From Furfurilactobacillus curtus (GTDB lineage Bacteria; Bacillota; Bacilli; Lactobacillales; Lactobacillaceae): a DNA stretch of 64,000 bases. Positions 26,207 to 36,525 of this stretch are shown here, in pieces. Location: contig NZ_BQXO01000001.1 of NCBI RefSeq assembly GCF_045862785.1, forward strand, positions 248,001-312,000. Direction: 5' to 3'. The notes beneath the pieces are model-generated. The model made no database searches. It was not told the origin of the DNA and saw only the letters and a list, made by a program, of their open reading frames with translations. Position 1 is the first letter of the stretch. Each line of letters opens with the position of its first letter. The translations under genes and the position numbers were made by a program.

Positions 26207-27037
26207 TCATTGCGCCTCTGCCAGCAGTGTTGGTAAACTCAAATATTCTTGCAGATAGTGAGCAAGGCCATCATGATCATTATCGACGGAGGTGACATCT
26301 TGGGCGATGGCTTTTAAGTCATCAATCCCATTGGCCATTGCGACACCCCAGCCGGCATAAGCAATCATCGATTGATCATTGCCCTCGTCACCGAAAGCTA
26401 TGATGTTTTCGCGATCAATTTGGTAAGTTTGCGCAAGAAATTCAAGACCCGTCGCTTTTTCGATGCCTTTATGAGCCACTTCCAAAACAGGCCATGGGCC
26501 GCCCCAGACGTTTAAATCAATCTGTTTCCCGTAACGGGAAAGCAAGTCCTCAATGAGTTGTTTTCGATGTGATTCCGAGAAATAAAGCGTCAGCGCGGTC
26601 GGATTATCCGTTAAATTTGTTGCGTTAAGGACTTGCTGCTGTCTCAGGATTTTTGGGAAAAAATCAATCGTACCATCACTTTGATGATTGGCCCAAACGT
26701 GTGCCTTGTTTTCTGCCGCAATTGTTTCGATGCCCAGATCTTGTTGATGAGCTAACAAATCTAGTGCAATCTCGCGATCGATCGTATATTGATATTCCTT
26801 GGTCCATTGGTGATGAGGTAAATGGCCCAGCGACCCATTAAAATTAATCATCGCAGAATGAAGACCCAGCTCATCGTAAAATTGCTGCGAAATTCGATAA
26901 GGACGACCAGTCACAATACTGACGATATGTCCGGCAGCACTTGCCTGTTGTAGTACTTGTTTAGTTAATGGTGAAATTATGGACTGGTTATTTAGCGTGG
27001 TCCCATCCAAATCAATAGCAATTAATTTACGACTCAC
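26207..27037 (-). CDS. HAD superfamily (Cof-type) phosphatase
   Basis: Cytosolic Cof/YidA-type haloacid dehalogenase phosphatase acting on sugar phosphates or related small molecules. 276 residues: motif I IDLDGTTL at 8-15, motif II IVTGRP near 41, C2B cap in the middle, Lys of motif III near ATGLEF region, and motif IV AFGDEGNDQSMI near 218. GTG start at 27037, supported by AGGAGG with proper spacing. Substrate not predictable. Confidence 0.9.
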   Translation of the reverse strand: MSRKLIAIDLDGTTLNNQSIISPLTKQVLQQASAAGHIVSIVTGRPYRISQQFYDELGLHSAMINFNGSLGHLPHHQWTKEYQYTIDREIALDLLAHQQDLGIETIAAENKAHVWANHQSDGTIDFFPKILRQQQVLNATNLTDNPTALTLYFSESHRKQLIEDLLSRYGKQIDLNVWGGPWPVLEVAHKGIEKATGLEFLAQTYQIDRENIIAFGDEGNDQSMIAYAGWGVAMANGIDDLKAIAQDVTSVDNDHDGLAHYLQEYLSLPTLLAEAQ

Positions 27038-27218
27038 GGATCAATTCCTCCTGGCAGGCTGACTTAACTTAATTTATGATAACCACCATACCGAAAAAAA
27101 CATGAATCGGCAACCAATCTTAGTCAAGTCGTTGCTTAACAAGGACATCGGACGTGACGTGAAGTCCATGCCGGTGTAGAATTATTTGAGGTTTTGTAGG
27201 ATGAGGAAGGAGAATTTG

Positions 27219-28586
27219 ATGCGATTACCAGATGGTTATGCACAAAAATATCAGCATTTGATGGGAGAGGATGAAGCGGCGGATTTTTTGGCCAGTTTTG
27301 ATCAACCGGTTCAACACGGTTTTCGCACCAATCCATTAAAAGAAAATGCAGTGCCGGCTGATTTTAGCCTGAACAAGCCAACTGGCGTTCCTAACGGTTA
27401 TTTTGGTCAAGTAAGTGGGCACACACCTGATCACACGACGGGGGTTGTTTATAGTCAAGAGCCCTCGGCAATGTTAGTCGGGGCAGTTGCTGATGCGCGG
27501 CCTGGCGAGTTGATCTTAGACTTATGTGCCGCTCCAGGTGGTAAGACCACTCAACTGGCAGCAGGATTAGCTGGTCAAGGGGTGTTATTAACTAACGAAA
27601 TCTTTGCTAAACGGGCAGCAGTGCTATCAGAAAATGTGGAGCGGTTTGGGATTACCAATGCTGTGGTAACCAATGAAACATCTGAACACCTAGCCGCACA
27701 ACTGCCTAATTTTTTTGATAAAGTCGTGGTTGATGCGCCCTGTTCAGGAGAAGGCATGTTTCGCAAAGATCCAGAAGCTATGACTTTTTGGTCGCTTGAC
27801 TATCCGAAGATCTGCGCCCAACGGCAACAAGAAATCTTAAGTGAAGCCGTTAAAATGGTCAAACCAGGTGGACACCTCATTTACTCAACGTGTACCTTCG
27901 CTCCTGAAGAGGACGAACAAATGATGGCCTGGCTATTGCAGAATTATCCTGAATTTGAATTAGTCGACTTACCGCTATTTCCAGGATTAGAGGCAGCGCG
28001 CCCAGCTTGGGGTGATAATCAACCTCAATTAGCACGAGCTGGGCGAGTTTTTCCGCATCACGCAAACGGTGAAGGGCACTTTATCGCCAGCCTCATTCGC
28101 CGCAGTGATCGCGAGGTTACCAAACGAAAATGGGCTAAACCCCGGCTGCCAAGGCCGGATGCTGCCGCATTATCTCTGTGGCATGATTTTGCTCAACAGC
28201 ATGGGTTAACAGACATCAATGATGAACAATTAGTTGTTTTTGGTGATCAGTTGTCGGCTTTGCCGGCTAACACACCAGATCTAGGTCGTCTAAGAATTAT
28301 CCGCCCCGGCTTACACTTAGGGACATTGAAGAAGAACCGTTTTGAGCCAGCGTTTGCGTTGGCCTTAGCGATTCAGCCAACCCACTATAGCCCCCGAGTG
28401 GCGCTGGACCGGTCGCAGTGGGGTGACTTTGTTCATGGTGATACGGTGTCCCTCACTGAACCAGGGCACGGGTGGACATTAGCGACCGTCAATGGTAACG
28501 GGATCGGTTTTGGTAAAGTCGTGGGGCAAACACTCAAAAATGGGTACCCCAAGGGTTTACGTTTTCAGCCGCATTTCACTGATTAA
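27219..28586 (+). CDS. rsmF: RsmF-type 16S rRNA m5C methyltransferase
   Basis: AdoMet-dependent rRNA cytosine-C5 methyltransferase of the NOL1/NOP2/Sun family. 455 residues: N-terminal domain (MRLPDGYAQKYQHLMGEDE), Rossmann domain with LDLCAAPGGKTTQLA, catalytic DAPCSGEGMF and ISTCTF-like YSTCTFAPEEDEQM, then a C-terminal RsmF extension with a PUA-like end. ATG 27219 follows AAGGAG. An earlier in-frame ATG (27186) lacks an SD. Single gene. Confidence 0.93.
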   Translation: MRLPDGYAQKYQHLMGEDEAADFLASFDQPVQHGFRTNPLKENAVPADFSLNKPTGVPNGYFGQVSGHTPDHTTGVVYSQEPSAMLVGAVADARPGELILDLCAAPGGKTTQLAAGLAGQGVLLTNEIFAKRAAVLSENVERFGITNAVVTNETSEHLAAQLPNFFDKVVVDAPCSGEGMFRKDPEAMTFWSLDYPKICAQRQQEILSEAVKMVKPGGHLIYSTCTFAPEEDEQMMAWLLQNYPEFELVDLPLFPGLEAARPAWGDNQPQLARAGRVFPHHANGEGHFIASLIRRSDREVTKRKWAKPRLPRPDAAALSLWHDFAQQHGLTDINDEQLVVFGDQLSALPANTPDLGRLRIIRPGLHLGTLKKNRFEPAFALALAIQPTHYSPRVALDRSQWGDFVHGDTVSLTEPGHGWTLATVNGNGIGFGKVVGQTLKNGYPKGLRFQPHFTD

Positions 28587-28591
28587 ATCAC

Positions 28592-28651
28592 AAAAAAACT
28601 TAAAAACGACTTTTCCTTTTTGTGAAGTGAAAAGTCGTTTTTAAGTTTTTT
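28592..28651. terminator. Bidirectional terminator between rsmF and fni
   Basis: AAAAAACTTAAAAACGACTT ... AAGTCGTTTTTAAGTTTTTT: very long perfect stem with T-rich ends on both strands, between convergent genes. Confidence 0.93.
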
Positions 28652-28659
28652 GAAGTGAA

Positions 28660-29697
28660 TCAGAACTGTCGTTGCTGACGATAAGATAATAAGTTTGAAC
28701 TCAAAATATAAGGGGCTTGCCGTAGTTCAGCAGTGGTCTGACAACCGGCTAATAGGTAAAGCTTACGCAGATCTTGTTGCCATTGTTGAATTAAAGCGAG
28801 TAGTGCAGTCTCACCATTGGTCATAAGTTCGTGTAAAAAGTAGCCAGCTACGCCCACTGCATCAGCACCTAGCACCAAAGATTTAATGACATCTAACGGT
28901 GTTCGCACGCCCCCCGAGGCTGCAACATGTAAGGGGGTTTTCTGAAGCTCCAGCAAGGACTCAACCGTTGTCTGTCCCCAATCGCTAAGATAATCCAGGT
29001 GGTGATCGACAAGTCGCTCATTTTCAATTTGGGCGAAATTTGTGCCACCTCGGCCGCTAATATTTACATACTTGATACCACTTTGCTCAAGTTGGACCGC
29101 GGTTTCGCGACTCATCCCAAAGCCGACTTCTTTAACAATCACCGGGACGTCGACCGCGTTAATCAAGTTAGTCAAGCGGGCCAACCAGTGAAAGTTACGA
29201 TCACCCTCAGGCATGATCAGTTCTTGAACACTGTTGATATGAACTTCTAAGGCATTGGCTTGAATCATCTCAACGGCTTGCTGGGCAACTGCCACTGAAA
29301 CACCCGCGCCAACATTGGCAAAAATCACACCATTAGGATTGTTTTCACGGACAGTTTTAAAGGTTTTCAGTTGCTCCGGTTCGCTAATCGCAATGCTTTG
29401 CGAACCGACCGCCATGGCAATGCCACTAGCAGCAGCCACGCGGGCAAGCTGTTCATTGATAATCCCAGTTCGTGGCGATCCGCCGGTCATTGCCTCAATG
29501 TAAAAGGGCCAGTCCAACGACAAATCGCCAAACTGACTTTTCATACGGATGTCATTTTGATCCAATTCGGGCAGCCCTCGATGAATCAGTCGAACTTGAT
29601 CAAAGCCAGCCGAGGCCGCTGTTTTGAAACGTTTTTCGGCGATGGCAAGATGTTCATCCTTACGATGAGCATGGGCCGATGGGGTTGTTTTTGCCAT
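28660..29697 (-). CDS. fni: Isopentenyl-diphosphate delta-isomerase, type 2
   Basis: FMN- and NAD(P)H-dependent enzyme interconverting isopentenyl and dimethylallyl diphosphate, the last step before polyprenyl synthesis. 345 residues with a TIM barrel: R-K-D-EHL near the N-terminus (HAHRKDEHLAIAE), YIEAMTGGS, MAVGSQ, VKEVGFGMS, NISGRGGTNF and ASGGVRTPLDVIKSLVLGAD for flavin binding. It is the last gene of the minus-strand mevalonate operon, 61 nt after mvaK2. Confidence 0.95.
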   Translation of the reverse strand: MAKTTPSAHAHRKDEHLAIAEKRFKTAASAGFDQVRLIHRGLPELDQNDIRMKSQFGDLSLDWPFYIEAMTGGSPRTGIINEQLARVAAASGIAMAVGSQSIAISEPEQLKTFKTVRENNPNGVIFANVGAGVSVAVAQQAVEMIQANALEVHINSVQELIMPEGDRNFHWLARLTNLINAVDVPVIVKEVGFGMSRETAVQLEQSGIKYVNISGRGGTNFAQIENERLVDHHLDYLSDWGQTTVESLLELQKTPLHVAASGGVRTPLDVIKSLVLGADAVGVAGYFLHELMTNGETALLALIQQWQQDLRKLYLLAGCQTTAELRQAPYILSSNLLSYRQQRQF

Positions 29698-29758
29698 AAG
29701 GACACTCCATATCTTCGTCCACCAATTTTAGTGTAAAAGTAATATAACTAATTAACAA

Positions 29759-30838
29759 CTAGACTAAATCCAACACGTTATGAACACTCAACGGTAGGGT
29801 GGTAATTCCTTCTGCTTCCCAGTCTTGGAGCAAGGTGTCGATTGCTTCGTGTCGATTGATTAAAACGATACCACAATCGCCGCCACCGGCACCAGATGTC
29901 TTGGCAGCACCACCATGATCTTCAGCGATCGCACAAAGTGTATTTAACGCAACCGTTTCGATCGGAACATGACTGAAGGAACTCAAATGTTGTAAGAGGT
30001 GACGGTTAGTGCGAATCTCACGTTGAATAATATCAATCGCACCGCGACGAAAACCGTCAATCATTCGATTCAAACAGTCACGACTAGCCGTCAAAAAGTG
30101 TCGATATTCGATCTGGTCCACACTTTTTGCCCATGTTACTTTATCAACTAGGTGAGAAGTAGACGCTGGTGAACCAGTCCAACCGATTAACAAGCGTAAA
30201 TCGTCAGGTGGCGTCAACAATTCAATGGATAATCCTGGCCAATCTAAGGCGAGCAGATCAATTAAGGATAATTGTTGGCGTTGTTCAGCTAACCACTGGT
30301 GATCAAAGGAATGATAGGCAATCCAGCCACCATAAACAGACGCAGCAATATCGCCCAAGGATCCATTTCCTTGGACATCAAGATGCGCGATAGCCGCTAA
30401 TTTAAATAATGTATCCTTCGTGATCGGTAATTGATAAAATTTGCAGAGGGCTTTAACGGTGCCCACTGTGACGGCCGCCGATGAACCCAAACCAAACTTT
30501 TTGCCATCTTTGCTATCCAATTGAGAATTGACAGATAGATGATAAAATTTCAAATCACGGCCACAGGCACGAGCATAAGACTCAGTTAAGCGAATCGCCG
30601 ACAACAGATAGTGGAAAGGATTGTCGCGATTATCAAAAACTAATTCATCGCCAGAGCGGCGCCAATTAACTGAAGTTTCTTTGTACTGCTCGGAATCGAT
30701 CGTGCCAAAGTTTTGACTTTCTTCAATCGTTACCGTTACAAATTGATTTAAGGCAACGATAATGGCTGGGTAGCCTGCTTCAACAACCGCATATTCTCCC
30801 GCGAGATAAAGCTTTCCGGGTGCTTGCACGCTAATCAA
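29759..30838 (-). CDS. mvaK2: Phosphomevalonate kinase
   Basis: GHMP kinase converting phosphomevalonate to diphosphomevalonate with ATP. 359 residues: substrate-binding start VQAPGKLYLAGEYAVVEAGY, GHMP motif KFGLGSSAAVTVGTV near residue 120, and C-terminal KTSGAGGGDCGIVL. The start is TTG at 30838 (codon before ATTAGCGTG), with AAGGA about 9 nt upstream; no in-frame ATG fits. Third in the operon after mvaD. Confidence 0.94.
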   Translation of the reverse strand: MISVQAPGKLYLAGEYAVVEAGYPAIIVALNQFVTVTIEESQNFGTIDSEQYKETSVNWRRSGDELVFDNRDNPFHYLLSAIRLTESYARACGRDLKFYHLSVNSQLDSKDGKKFGLGSSAAVTVGTVKALCKFYQLPITKDTLFKLAAIAHLDVQGNGSLGDIAASVYGGWIAYHSFDHQWLAEQRQQLSLIDLLALDWPGLSIELLTPPDDLRLLIGWTGSPASTSHLVDKVTWAKSVDQIEYRHFLTASRDCLNRMIDGFRRGAIDIIQREIRTNRHLLQHLSSFSHVPIETVALNTLCAIAEDHGGAAKTSGAGGGDCGIVLINRHEAIDTLLQDWEAEGITTLPLSVHNVLDLV

Positions 30839-30917
30839 TTAATCATGTCCTTTCAAAGACAAAAAATGTATGCACCGGCAAACTGCGTGCAAACATCGTC
30901 AAGAGTTAAATTTAAAC

Positions 30918-31898
30918 TTATCGATAGGTTAGTCCAGGGCCTGGTTTTGCAACCACAAGATTGTTTGGACCAAATTCTGGTCGCAAGCGCCCTAAGACCG
31001 TTTCAACATCCTGATCCTCACAGATGACTTTAACGTTTGGACCGGCATCCATCGTATAATAGCAGTTTACGCCCTCACTGCGCAAGTCGCCGACAATATC
31101 GAAGACACGCAATGTATCGGCATTAAAGTATGTAAATGGTGGGGTCGCGCTAAGCGTCGTCGCATGCATCGACATCGCGTTATGCTCAGCAATTCGACCA
31201 ACTTGGTTTATATCTTTTTTAAGCAATGCGGCTGTCATCGGTGCAATATTTGCATTAGCCAGGCGCACCCAGTCTTGAAAATAGGGGGATTGCTGTGAAG
31301 CCTTCATACCAACTCGACTACTTATTTTTTTCTTTTGACGTGAAACAACCACTGCAATCATCCGAATCGGCCAATCTACAGCTTCAACAATCGGCTCCGC
31401 AAAGGAAGTTTCGTCGTTATGGCCAGCGTGCCATTGGACGAAGCCACCAAAAATCGATCGACTTGCAGAGCCAGACCCACGTCGAGCCAAACGTGACAAG
31501 TCGCGAGGGGCCGTTGACAAGCCCGCTGCTTTAGCAGCAGCTCCGGCCAATGCGGCAAAACCTGAGGCTGATGACGCCAATCCTGCAGCGGTCGGAACTT
31601 GATTAGTCGTCGTGATGTGCGCAAACATTGTTTGGCGCGCCCGCTGCCGAACCAAATCCATGAACTGGCGAATTCGTTGTTGTCCGTCGGCTGGTAATGA
31701 GATTCCATCCAAATTAATCTCGTCAACGGTTAATCTTGGGTCAAATTGAACCGTGTTGGTTGAAAAAAATTGATCCAATGTTAAAGAAATTGAATCATTT
31801 GTTGGCAGCATCAAGTGCTCGTCAGCTTTTCCCCAATACTTCACTAGCGCAATGTTCGTATGGGCGCGAGCAGTGATTGGTGTGGTTGAAATGGTCAT
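30918..31898 (-). CDS. mvaD: Diphosphomevalonate decarboxylase
   Basis: ATP-dependent decarboxylation of mevalonate diphosphate to isopentenyl diphosphate. 326 residues: ARAHTNIALVKYWGKADEHL, NDSISLTLD, the P-loop TAAGLASSASGFAALA and RRGSGSASRSIFGGFVQW, all diagnostic. GAGG precedes the ATG. Second gene in the operon; 79-80 nt spacers separate it from both neighbours, so each gene has its own ribosome binding site. Confidence 0.96.
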   Translation of the reverse strand: MTISTTPITARAHTNIALVKYWGKADEHLMLPTNDSISLTLDQFFSTNTVQFDPRLTVDEINLDGISLPADGQQRIRQFMDLVRQRARQTMFAHITTTNQVPTAAGLASSASGFAALAGAAAKAAGLSTAPRDLSRLARRGSGSASRSIFGGFVQWHAGHNDETSFAEPIVEAVDWPIRMIAVVVSRQKKKISSRVGMKASQQSPYFQDWVRLANANIAPMTAALLKKDINQVGRIAEHNAMSMHATTLSATPPFTYFNADTLRVFDIVGDLRSEGVNCYYTMDAGPNVKVICEDQDVETVLGRLRPEFGPNNLVVAKPGPGLTYR

Positions 31899-31978
31899 TA
31901 AAAAATTCCTCTTTAAATAAATTAATTAGTTAAGACTTGTTGGTCAATTTGATGGTTGAATGATATTGGTGGATTCAA

Positions 31979-32926
31979 TTACAACGACTCGGAATGCCCA
32001 AAGGGTTCAATCCAAGTGGCAATTGCACCAGCATTCAATAGTGCCTGCTGGATTTTTCTAGCGCTTTGCTGATTGGCAGCGAGGCTAATCATACATCCGC
32101 CCAAGCCACTACCAGTAAGCTTACTGCCTAAGGCACCAGCTCGATTAGCAACCGACACCAGGTGTTCAATAACCGGGTGGCTAACGCCCAGCGCTGCTAG
32201 ATCGACCTGAGCCTGATTCATCAACTGACCAAGTCGTTCAGGCTGGTTGTCTCGCAAACAAGTCGCAGCTTGCCAAGTTAATTGGCCCAGATGATTTACG
32301 AGATTTTGGCCAATGTGCGGCCGTTCGTCGTCAGTCAGAAGTTCATTCACCGAATTTACGGCTAGTCCAGTCTGTCCCGTGACACCAGTGTCGCCGACCA
32401 CTAAGGTAGCCGATAAGTTAACCGGCAACTCTTGGAGCGGCTGCCCCTTAATAAACCAAATGGGTCGATTTGCGCTAACTGTCGCCGCATCAATACCTGA
32501 TGGGGTCCCATGAGTAATTACTTCTTCGATATTAACTGTTTTGAGCAGCGTTGTTTGGTCAAGTGGTATGTCAAAAAAGTCATAAACAGCACGCGTGATA
32601 GCCGTTGCAACCGCTGCAGAGGATCCCATCCCACGTTCTTCAGGAATATCACTAGTTAGTTCCAATTCAAAACCTAAATTAGGCACGTGGAAACGATTTA
32701 GTAGCCGTTCAAGCAGGACGTGAATGCCTGAGAATTGCCCTGGCAAATCGGATAATGCGCCACTAAAGTAATCACTGACTAATTGCTGCTCAGACTTGTG
32801 AGCTGTTAAGATGGCCGTTACCGGCAGCCCTTGTAGTGGCAAGGCGATAGCGGGCTGCTGGTGAACAACGCTATGTTCGCCAATCAAGATTATTTTGGCA
32901 TGGGCGCGGCCATGACCAGTTTGCAT
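31979..32926 (-). CDS. mvaK1: Mevalonate kinase
   Basis: First kinase of the lower mevalonate pathway. 315 residues, GHMP fold: AHAKIILIGEHSVVHQQPA at the N-terminus, GMGSSAAVATAITRAV for ATP binding, GTPSGIDAATV with the catalytic aspartate, and TGSGLGGCMISL near the C-terminus. AAAGGGGTG precedes the ATG. It heads the mvaK1-mvaD-mvaK2-fni operon. HMG-CoA synthase and reductase are not in the window. Confidence 0.95.
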   Translation of the reverse strand: MQTGHGRAHAKIILIGEHSVVHQQPAIALPLQGLPVTAILTAHKSEQQLVSDYFSGALSDLPGQFSGIHVLLERLLNRFHVPNLGFELELTSDIPEERGMGSSAAVATAITRAVYDFFDIPLDQTTLLKTVNIEEVITHGTPSGIDAATVSANRPIWFIKGQPLQELPVNLSATLVVGDTGVTGQTGLAVNSVNELLTDDERPHIGQNLVNHLGQLTWQAATCLRDNQPERLGQLMNQAQVDLAALGVSHPVIEHLVSVANRAGALGSKLTGSGLGGCMISLAANQQSARKIQQALLNAGAIATWIEPFGHSESL

Positions 32927-32960
32927 AATCGTTCACCCCTTTTGATAATTTACGAACATT

Positions 32961-32969
32961 ATCATACCA
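32961..32969 (-). promoter_or_regulatory. Putative extended -10 promoter of the mevalonate operon
   Basis: On the minus strand TGGTATGAT (TGn plus TATGAT), 35 nt upstream of the mvaK1 ATG; the -35 is not clear. The rest of the 32927-33136 divergent gap shows nothing else recognisable. Confidence 0.5.
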
Positions 32970-33136
32970 CAGCGGTGGGCGCGTGAATAACGGAGGAAGT
33001 CTTTGCCAGCGTCATTAATCAGAGTAGAATAAGACTAGATTAAGGATTAGATAAATGAAATCAAGGCGTCAAACCGTTTATCCGCGGTACATTTGCTGTA
33101 CACATGGCGTTTTGATGAAAGGCGTTTGTAAATTCG

Positions 33137-35953
33137 ATGAATACTGACACAATCTATGCCGTAGTTGATATTGAAACAACGGGAACCAGTGTAAATGATG
33201 GTGATCGCGTTATCCAGATTGGCTGTGCTTTCGTGCAATCAGGGCGCGTCATTAATCGTTATAGTACAAAAGTTAATCCGGGACGCTCCATTCCCAATAA
33301 TATTATCCACTTAACGGGGATTACGAATAAAGTAGTCAGCCACGCGCCTTATTTTGACGACATTGCTGGCTCTTTATATGCCATGCTACAAGGAACCGTG
33401 TTCGTGGCACATAATGTGAATTTTGATTTTCCATTCTTGAATGCAGAATTTAGCCGAGTCGGATATCCAGCCTTGTCAATCTCGGCCATTGATACGGTGA
33501 CATTGACGCAAATTCTATTTCCAACTTTAACTAGTTTTCGTTTGCGGGACCTAAGTGCCCACTTTAAAATTGAGCACGATCAGCCACATACTGCCGACTC
33601 GGATGCGGATGCCACGGCAATTTTGCTTATTGATTTGCTAACACGATTACGCGAACTACCCATTAATACATTACGTCAATTGATCGCTTTGCATTTATCC
33701 CTGCCAGCCGATACGGCTACGATATTTCAAACGGCTTTGACGATGGCCCGCCGTCAACCGGCTAAATTGCCAGCAGGGCAGTATGTTCGGGCTCGGCTGG
33801 TTTTACATGAACCGGACCCGATTAAACCGGTTGATCTCGGGCAACCACGCGCATTTCCAAAATCAAAAGTTGCTAAGCAAAAACAATGGGGGACAGTCAT
33901 CGACTGGCGCGATGGTCAGGCCAAGATGATGAACGCCATTTTTAACAATTATAGCCATCCAAATACCCATAATCTGATCATCGAGGCACCCACCGGTATT
34001 GGAAAATCGTTAGGTTACGCGGTTCCTTTTGCTTATTTGTCACAAACTGGGACGGCGACCGTCATTTCCACACAGACGACGTTACTTCAAGAGCAATTTA
34101 TGACCGAAACCGTCCCCAAATTACGACAGATGTTACCATTTGCTTTCAATGTCGTCGCGGTAAAGGGCAGTCACCACTATCTTGACCTATCCCGTTTTTC
34201 TGCCGTATTAAATGTTCCCGATCATTCACAACAGAGTCAATTTTTAAAGGCACGTATCTTAGTCTGGTTGCTTGATACTCGTACTGGTGACTTAGACGAG
34301 CTTCACTTGAATTCATATCGGGCCCCGTTATTTGAGGAAATTACCCATCGTGGCTTGGCTAGTCTATCTAAGAAGAATCCCTTCTATGAAGATGATTATT
34401 TACGCCGTTTGGATAATCGCATTCGTCAGGCCAACTTGGTAGTGGTTAACCACGCGTATTTGAGTCAAAATGCCGCACAACTGGAAACATTATTAGGTCA
34501 CCACCCCTTTTTACTGGTTGATGAGGCCCAACACTTACCGGATGTTGCGGCAACCCATCATCGAGAGACAGTCCGGTTTCATGACTGGATTTCATTGCTC
34601 CATCACGCACAGGCGAACATCTTTAATCAACATGACCATCATTTGACGGCGATGTTTGATGAAGACAGCGCGGCAACGAATGCATTGCGACAGCTGGCGA
34701 CAATTTTAGTACGCTTAGATGCCGACCTTGATCAATTTGCCCAAGCGCTGTATCGACAATTCTTGATGAGGGCGCAAATGACCGCCAAGGGTACGCGCAT
34801 TGTTGAACAACTGGTGGACAATGCATCCTTACGTCAACTCTTTCAAAACGAATCTGGGGCATTTGCCGCCTTGATGGGGGCCAAAACGCCACTATTGACC
34901 AATGTGGCCAAGCTCCGCCGGCGTTTTGCTGCCAATCAGCGTAAATGGCTGACTTCTGATCAGGCATTAATGCATGAATTCGAACAAACCTTGGCGCAAA
35001 TTGATGGCTTATTTGCCCAATTGCAGCTTTTTTATGAACAATTAGGTGAAGAAAAAACCAGTCATGTTTACTGGCTGAAACAAAATCAGTATGGGGATTC
35101 CACAAGTTTAGAATTAAGTGGCGGGTTATTGATGGCCGCAGGTTGGTTAAATGACCACGTCTATCACTATTTTCAGCGGCCGACCTTCACGGGCGCAACG
35201 CTGTTCACCTCAAGTCGGGCAAACTACCTTATGGCGCAGCTAGATTTAGATAAAGACGCCACCACGACAAAACGCTTACCAGAGGCATTTGATTATGAGC
35301 GTCAGGCTCGCCTCTTGGTGGCCAGTGATGCGCCGGCGATGAACCTGGGGCGCCCAGACGTGCAATATCACTATTGGGCCGAAACAATTGCCAAGTTAAC
35401 GATGGCAACGAAACGGCAAACCTTAGTCCTGTTTAATTCGCTAGCTGCCATTAACGAAGTTTATCGAGAGTTAACCCATGGTTTGTTGGATGATACGCAA
35501 ACGCCGGTATATGCTCAGGGAGTGACAGGTAGTCGAGAGAAGAATTTAAAACGCTTTACGACAGAAAATAATGCCATTTTACTCGGGGCAGCCAGTTATT
35601 GGGAAGGTATTGATCTGCCTAATGAGGCATTGGAGCTTGTGATCATTACACGATTACCATTCGATTCGCCAACAGATTTGCTCGTGGCGGCGACTAATGC
35701 GCAATTGGAAGCTAATGGACATAACCCGTTTTATGCGTCAGCCTTACCTAAGGCCACATTGCGTCTACGTCAAGGCATTGGCCGCTTGATCCGTTCTGAG
35801 ACAGATCGGGGAGTAGTGGTGGTTTTAGATGCACGATTAACTGCCAAACGATATGGATTAACAATGCAAAAGGCGTTGCCAAAATCTTTACGGGTCACAA
35901 ACCAGTCAACCGCCGAAATCATTAAGCAAACACAAAATTTTTTCAGATCCTGA
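33137..35953 (+). CDS. dinG: DinG-type helicase with N-terminal 3'-5' exonuclease domain
   Basis: Fusion of a DnaQ-like exonuclease (residues 1-170; VVDIETTGTSVNDGDRVIQI, AHNVNFDFPFLN, HTADSDADATA) and an XPD/DinG-like superfamily 2 helicase (about 250-938; Walker A EAPTGIGKSLGYAVP, Walker B VDEAQHLPD, C-terminal motif VI QGIGRLIRSETDRGVVVVLD). 938 residues, as in Bacillus and lactobacilli. As in those relatives, no four-cysteine iron-sulphur cluster is visible between the helicase motifs. It starts the conserved dinG-ypmB-asnS-dnaD run. Confidence 0.93.
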   Translation: MNTDTIYAVVDIETTGTSVNDGDRVIQIGCAFVQSGRVINRYSTKVNPGRSIPNNIIHLTGITNKVVSHAPYFDDIAGSLYAMLQGTVFVAHNVNFDFPFLNAEFSRVGYPALSISAIDTVTLTQILFPTLTSFRLRDLSAHFKIEHDQPHTADSDADATAILLIDLLTRLRELPINTLRQLIALHLSLPADTATIFQTALTMARRQPAKLPAGQYVRARLVLHEPDPIKPVDLGQPRAFPKSKVAKQKQWGTVIDWRDGQAKMMNAIFNNYSHPNTHNLIIEAPTGIGKSLGYAVPFAYLSQTGTATVISTQTTLLQEQFMTETVPKLRQMLPFAFNVVAVKGSHHYLDLSRFSAVLNVPDHSQQSQFLKARILVWLLDTRTGDLDELHLNSYRAPLFEEITHRGLASLSKKNPFYEDDYLRRLDNRIRQANLVVVNHAYLSQNAAQLETLLGHHPFLLVDEAQHLPDVAATHHRETVRFHDWISLLHHAQANIFNQHDHHLTAMFDEDSAATNALRQLATILVRLDADLDQFAQALYRQFLMRAQMTAKGTRIVEQLVDNASLRQLFQNESGAFAALMGAKTPLLTNVAKLRRRFAANQRKWLTSDQALMHEFEQTLAQIDGLFAQLQLFYEQLGEEKTSHVYWLKQNQYGDSTSLELSGGLLMAAGWLNDHVYHYFQRPTFTGATLFTSSRANYLMAQLDLDKDATTTKRLPEAFDYERQARLLVASDAPAMNLGRPDVQYHYWAETIAKLTMATKRQTLVLFNSLAAINEVYRELTHGLLDDTQTPVYAQGVTGSREKNLKRFTTENNAILLGAASYWEGIDLPNEALELVIITRLPFDSPTDLLVAATNAQLEANGHNPFYASALPKATLRLRQGIGRLIRSETDRGVVVVLDARLTAKRYGLTMQKALPKSLRVTNQSTAEIIKQTQNFFRS

Positions 35954-36024
35954 GCGGAGCATTGTTTGACCGGGCAAGTTTGCTATAATTAATTTCGTTA
36001 TTGCAGACAGGATGGAGGATGACT

Positions 36025-36525
36025 ATGCAGCGTCGTCGACGACAACGAAAAAATTGGGGTCAAATTACCCTGTGGAGCGTGCTGGCAGTTATCCTAATTG
36101 TCGGCAGCGTAATGATTGTTTTTCATGAGGCACTGCGTCCGGCAAATACTGCGGCCAAACAGACGGTTCAGATTGCGCGAAAAGCAGGGGTTAATGATGC
36201 AAAGGGCTTTCTAACCTTTAACCGTCAACAGACGTATTATGCTGTTAACGGCCATAATCGTAAAGGCAAATCGGTTTATGTCATTGTTGCCAAAAAAAAT
36301 GGCCACGTCACGATTGTACATGTTAAAGCCGGTCAGACTAAGACGGCCATTTTGCAACGAGTTTGGTCGAAACAGCAACCTAAAAAGGTATTGAACGTTG
36401 GCTTAGGAATCCGAAATGGGCAACCTGTCTGGGAGGTTACCTACTTAAATCAAAAAGGCAACCTCTGTTATGATCTTATTCGGTATCGCGACAGCAAGAC
36501 GATTCAGTCTATTCAAAATCTGTAA
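36025..36525 (+). CDS. ypmB: YpmB/TseB family membrane-anchored protein
   Basis: Single-pass protein; the Bacillus homologue (TseB/YpmB) affects the PBP2A elongation machinery. 166 residues: very basic start MQRRRRQRKNWG, one membrane helix (about 18-38), then two PepSY-like extracytoplasmic repeats (YYAVNGHNRKGKSVYVIVAK; GQPVWEVTYLNQKGNLCYDL). The ATG at 36025 follows GGAGG with 6 nt spacing; the upstream TTG has none. Between dinG and asnS, the same order as in Bacillus (where aspB also intervenes). Confidence 0.85.
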   Translation: MQRRRRQRKNWGQITLWSVLAVILIVGSVMIVFHEALRPANTAAKQTVQIARKAGVNDAKGFLTFNRQQTYYAVNGHNRKGKSVYVIVAKKNGHVTIVHVKAGQTKTAILQRVWSKQQPKKVLNVGLGIRNGQPVWEVTYLNQKGNLCYDLIRYRDSKTIQSIQNL